Positions 61,289-64,000 of a stretch of DNA of 64,000 nt are shown in pieces; position 1 is the stretch's first letter; every line of letters starts with the position of its first letter. The notes under the pieces were generated by a model. It saw only the letters and a program-made list of their open reading frames with translations. It was not told where the DNA came from and searched no databases. Origin of the DNA: Bog-756 sp963725275 (GTDB taxonomy: Bacteria; Actinomycetota; Acidimicrobiia; Acidimicrobiales; RAAP-2); contig CAVRXS010000005.1 of NCBI GenBank assembly GCA_963725275.1, forward strand, positions 62,001-126,000, read 5' to 3'. The translations under genes and the position numbers were made by a program.

Positions 61289-62241
61289 GAGATCGCACGC
61301 TCCTCGGTCGCCGGATGGTCTGTGACGGCGAAGAACACGTCATCCAAATCAGGTGTGTGGATCGAGATCTGGTCCACCTCGATACGGGCGTCGTCGATCT
61401 GATCCAGCAGGCGACGAAGCGAAGCGGCGTCGCCCTCTGTTGGCACTTGAAGGGTCAGTTTGTCGCCGTCATGCGCTCCCATCCCGAGGAGACCGAACGC
61501 TGTGGCCAGAGCACGGGGATCTGTGAACTGGAGTTGTAGGTAGCTTCCGGGAATCCGCCGCTTCAATTCGTCAGGAGTACCTTCGGCAACGATGCGACCC
61601 TGGTCGAGAATGGCCACGCGGTCCGCGAGATGGTCGGCCTCGTCGAGATACTGGGTCGTCAGGAAGATCGTGACTCCGGTGCCGACCAGCTCTCTGATGA
61701 TCGCCCACATGGTGCGCCGGCTCCGCGGGTCGAGGCCGGTTGTGGGCTCGTCGAGAAAGATGACACTCGGGGAGCCCATCAAGGTCATGGCCAGGTCGAG
61801 TCTGCGTTTCATCCCGCCTGAGTAACTCGATACTGCCCGGCTGGCCGCGTCGGCCAGCTCGAACCGATCGAGCAGCTCGGTGATGCGGCCGCGCCCCCGT
61901 GCAGGACGAAGGTGATTCAGATCGGCCATCAGTCGCAGGTTCTCTTCGCCAGTGAACAGTTCGTCCAGCGCCGAGAACTGACCGGTGACCCCGATCACCG
62001 CTCGCACTGCATCGGCATCACGCATGACGTCGTGTCCTGCCACCCGCGATTCGCCGGCATCGGCAGTGATCAAGGTTGACAGAATGCGGACGATGGTCGT
62101 CTTGCCGGCTCCGTTTGGCCCTAAGAGAGCGAAGATCGTACCCTCGGGGACGGAGAGATCGACTCGCTCGAGGACGCGCACCTCACCGAACGACTTGCAG
62201 AGTTCCTTCGCAACAATCGCAGAGTGACGCGTGGCGCTCAC
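61285..62241 (-). CDS. ABC transporter ATP-binding protein, DrrA-like
   Basis: A 318-residue ATPase: Walker A GPNGAGKTT, signature YSGGMKRR, Walker B VIFLDEPTTGLDP, H-loop FLTTQYLDEAD, and the DrrA-type C-terminal domain (about 215-318) ending in DLDDVFFAVTDH. It energises the adjacent ABC-2 permease. Both ends overlap neighbours by four bases, so the regulator, ATPase and permease are one translationally coupled operon. Confidence 0.92.
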   Translation of the reverse strand: MSATRHSAIVAKELCKSFGEVRVLERVDLSVPEGTIFALLGPNGAGKTTIVRILSTLITADAGESRVAGHDVMRDADAVRAVIGVTGQFSALDELFTGEENLRLMADLNHLRPARGRGRITELLDRFELADAASRAVSSYSGGMKRRLDLAMTLMGSPSVIFLDEPTTGLDPRSRRTMWAIIRELVGTGVTIFLTTQYLDEADHLADRVAILDQGRIVAEGTPDELKRRIPGSYLQLQFTDPRALATAFGLLGMGAHDGDKLTLQVPTEGDAASLRRLLDQIDDARIEVDQISIHTPDLDDVFFAVTDHPATEERAIS

Positions 62242-62750
62242 GGCCGATCCCGACGGGCCGTCTTTGTGGGATCCTGCTCAGAGCGTGCGAGCGCCGCCCG
62301 GCGCACCTCCCATTCCTGCTGCAAGCGGGGCATCTGCTCGATGAGGAACTCAGCAAAGGCAGCGAGTTCCACCAGTACGGCGCGCCGCTCCTCTGGCGCA
62401 CCCCGAAGGACCTCGAGCCCCTCTCGCGTCAGCGCGGCCAACTCCTCGTACTCAGAGACGTCCATGCCTAACGACTCTTGCGTGCTCAGATCGATCCGCA
62501 CCCGATCCATCCGCTCGCCCGCTACGCGTGTCCGGCGCACCGTCTTCGAGGTCTCGAGGACCTTGACCGCACTGGCGATGGCACTCCGGCTCGCCAGCAG
62601 CGCCTCGGCCAGCTCGCCGACGCTCTGCTCCGGCGGATCGCAGACGGTCAAATAGCCGGCCAGGCGCCCGACCATGGGTGGATACCCGTACCGGCGTGCG
62701 TAGAACCGACCCATGTGATCGGCGAAGGTGATCTCAGCGTCCGTAGCCAC
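62238..62750 (-). CDS. GbsR/MarR-family transcriptional regulator
   Basis: A 170-residue winged-helix protein: FADHMGRFYARRYGYPPMVGRLAGYL, then the HTH EQSVGELAEALLASRSAIASAVKVLE and the wing VRRTRVAGERMDRVRID, followed by helical dimerisation segments. The GTG start lies six bases after a -10 hexamer, so it is probably translated from a leaderless mRNA. It most likely represses its own operon, which encodes the DrrAB-like exporter, and is released by the exported compound. Confidence 0.88.
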   Translation of the reverse strand: MATDAEITFADHMGRFYARRYGYPPMVGRLAGYLTVCDPPEQSVGELAEALLASRSAIASAVKVLETSKTVRRTRVAGERMDRVRIDLSTQESLGMDVSEYEELAALTREGLEVLRGAPEERRAVLVELAAFAEFLIEQMPRLQQEWEVRRAALARSEQDPTKTARRDRP

Positions 62751-62756
62751 AAACTC

Positions 62757-62793
62757 ACTATACAGAAAAGACAGAAATCACACAAATATGTGT
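62757..62793 (-). promoter_or_regulatory. Promoter and operator of the GbsR-exporter operon
   Basis: On the minus strand, -35 TTGTGT (62780-62785), a 17-base spacer and -10 TATAGT (62757-62762) lead to GTG 62750 after six bases. A palindrome ACACA-AATA-TGTGT (62780-62793) overlaps the -35. The segment is much more AT-rich than its surroundings. Autorepression by the GbsR-type protein is the simplest reading. Confidence 0.65.
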
Positions 62794-62838
62794 TATCCAC
62801 GCCATGAGCAGGAGCCTGGGGTCGCGCAGCGTTCGCAA

Positions 62839-63954
62839 TCACGCTTTCCATACACGGAGGCCGCTGCGGCTCAGACGGATCGGAATGATCTGGAAGAGCG
62901 GGTCGGTCTGGCGCAGTGCGCGCAACAGCTCACGTTTCGCACGCATGTCCGGTCCGCACAGCACGGTGATGCTTCCGCCTTCGCCTCCGGCTCCGTTCAC
63001 CTTCCATCCCATCGCGCCGTGAGCGGCGGCAACCTCGATGGCGGCGTCTGCTTCCTCGCTGACCAAGCCGTTGTGCAAGCGACGCTGAGCGTCAGTGTTC
63101 TCCGTCATCGATCGTCCGAGCGCCCGGAAGTCGGCGGCGCACACGGCGTCTCGCGCCAGCCCGGCGGCTTGGCGTAACTCTTCAAGGTGAGAGGAGTGCT
63201 CGCCTTCCGTGGCGAGGCCGGCGATCACCTGGTCATGAACTTCGGATGAGAGGTGGGTGCGCCCGAGGAACACCAGGAGCAGCCGTCGTTCCAGCTCCCA
63301 CCACACGGTATTCGGCAGCTCGAGCTGGGTCACCGAAGCACGTGGGTAGGAGGAGATTTCGATGTAGTTGATGCCTCCATAGGCCGCGCACAGCTGATCT
63401 TGGACACCTGACTGGATCCCCAACCGGTCGACCTCGATCCGATGGGCAGTGGAGGCGACTTCGTGAATGCTCATCCGGCCCGGGGTGAGCGAGTCGAGCG
63501 CGCCGATCAGCGCAACGGTCGCCGAGGCCGACGTCCCTGTCGAACATCCGGCCGGCACCTCCGAAAAGATACCGAGTTCCAACGACACGTCGTCGGGTAG
63601 CCCAACCTGGTCGATGGCCGCTTCGAGGAGAGGATGACGGTCAGGAAGAGCAGAAGGATCGAATCCGTACCGCTCGCTGTAGTTTTCGGCATCCAGCACG
63701 ATCCGGTGGGGAAGTGCTCCGATCGGGTGCGTCTTGACCTGCACCTCGACGTACGGGGACACGCCGATGTTGAAGACCTTGCCATGCCCGGCAAACCACG
63801 TATCGGTCCACCCACCGTTGTCGCAGATGCGGATCGGAGCCACGGCATTGACCACTTGCAGAGCGACCGGTGGATCGTCCACGTCATCGATCATGCCCCA
63901 CACGAGCATCGGCTTGCCCTGTCGGGAGTATTGCCGAACCGGTCGATCGAGCAC
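62839..63954 (-). CDS. GHMP-family sugar kinase
   Basis: A 371-residue small-molecule kinase. The N-terminal GHMP signature is APIRICDNGGWTDTWFAG; the phosphate-binding loop is PAGCSTGTSASATVALIGA; the C-terminal motif is KVNGAGGEGGSITVL. It resembles D-glycero-D-manno-heptose 7-phosphate or fucose/galactose-type kinases used for sugar-nucleotide or surface glycan synthesis. CAGGAG precedes GTG 63954, which fixes the start; ATG 63909 and 63894 are weaker. It is upstream of the GbsR promoter on the same strand. Confidence 0.85.
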   Translation of the reverse strand: MLDRPVRQYSRQGKPMLVWGMIDDVDDPPVALQVVNAVAPIRICDNGGWTDTWFAGHGKVFNIGVSPYVEVQVKTHPIGALPHRIVLDAENYSERYGFDPSALPDRHPLLEAAIDQVGLPDDVSLELGIFSEVPAGCSTGTSASATVALIGALDSLTPGRMSIHEVASTAHRIEVDRLGIQSGVQDQLCAAYGGINYIEISSYPRASVTQLELPNTVWWELERRLLLVFLGRTHLSSEVHDQVIAGLATEGEHSSHLEELRQAAGLARDAVCAADFRALGRSMTENTDAQRRLHNGLVSEEADAAIEVAAAHGAMGWKVNGAGGEGGSITVLCGPDMRAKRELLRALRQTDPLFQIIPIRLSRSGLRVWKA

Positions 63955-63955
63955 T

Positions 63956-64000
63956 TCAGCACTCCTGATGAGCGGGCAAATTCGCCTGATTCGAGCATCT
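63956..64000 (-). CDS. Possible 3' end of an upstream gene
   Basis: A frame open from the window edge ends in TGA at 63956-63958, one base before the GHMP start codon, with the sequence RCSNQANLPAHQEC at its end. This spacing is typical of an operon junction, so it is probably the C-terminus of the preceding gene. Too short to identify. Confidence 0.35.
   Translation of the reverse strand, partial: RCSNQANLPAHQEC

Overview
The window is a high-GC chromosome segment from an actinobacterium, most likely class Acidimicrobiia or a relative (inference). Support comes from an S-(hydroxymethyl)mycothiol dehydrogenase gene (mycothiol chemistry), a flavin/F420-type LLM oxidoreductase, a MarP-like membrane serine protease, an Rv1264-type adenylate cyclase, MmpL and DMT membrane proteins, frequent GTG starts, ATGA/GTGA gene overlaps, and a secreted protein built from GYW..DGGVFAFGDA repeats. 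No rRNA, CRISPR array, insertion sequence or prophage was found. One tRNA gene is present.

Layout. 1-1.7 kb: 3' part of a GH38 alpha-mannosidase. 1.8-7.6 kb: phosphate uptake (phoU divergent from pstS-pstC-pstA-pstB) with a Pho-box-like direct repeat and a degenerate response regulator. 7.6-18.4 kb: mixed housekeeping and membrane genes, an OLD-type AAA ATPase, purU and a PAS-GGDEF diguanylate cyclase. 18.4-20.4 kb: a second EF-G-like GTPase. 20.6-30.4 kb: a catabolic block with an ArsR-SRPBCC regulator carrying its own operator, a stand-alone lipoyl domain, a Rieske oxygenase, a KstD-like flavoprotein, 2-oxoacid dehydrogenase E1 alpha and beta, an acyl-CoA ligase and a crotonase. 32.3-37.4 kb: a second catabolic block (SDR, limonene-epoxide-hydrolase-like, LLM monooxygenase, alpha/beta hydrolase, Rieske oxygenase, crotonase). 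37.5-43.2 kb: repeat protein, class III cyclase, VOC and SnoaL proteins, mscR and a PLP decarboxylase. 43.2-46.3 kb: a coupled three-gene locus with a beta-class DNA methyltransferase and a nuclease-like protein, a candidate restriction-modification system. 46.4-57.3 kb: a lipoprotein, marP, GH15 with a histone-like tail, an MBL protein, a DMT protein, tRNA-Lys, lysS and mmpL. 57.5-64 kb: a GGDEF-EAL protein, an autoregulated GbsR/MarR-ABC exporter operon ending in a small Cys-rich protein, and a GHMP sugar kinase.

The two catabolic blocks look like they oxidise a hydrophobic ring or terpenoid/steroid-like compound through ring hydroxylation, flavin dehydrogenation, CoA activation and crotonase steps; the substrate cannot be read from sequence. 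The E1 pair has no E2 or E3 gene nearby, only the orphan lipoyl domain. This and the methyltransferase locus are the best candidates for something undescribed.

Nine genes carry frame breaks, mostly single-base. These look more like uncorrected sequencing errors than decay, except one small gene (22133-22491) that also seems to have lost internal sequence. Two regulator promoters (ArsR and GbsR) share a geometry that predicts leaderless mRNAs with the operator inside or over the core promoter.
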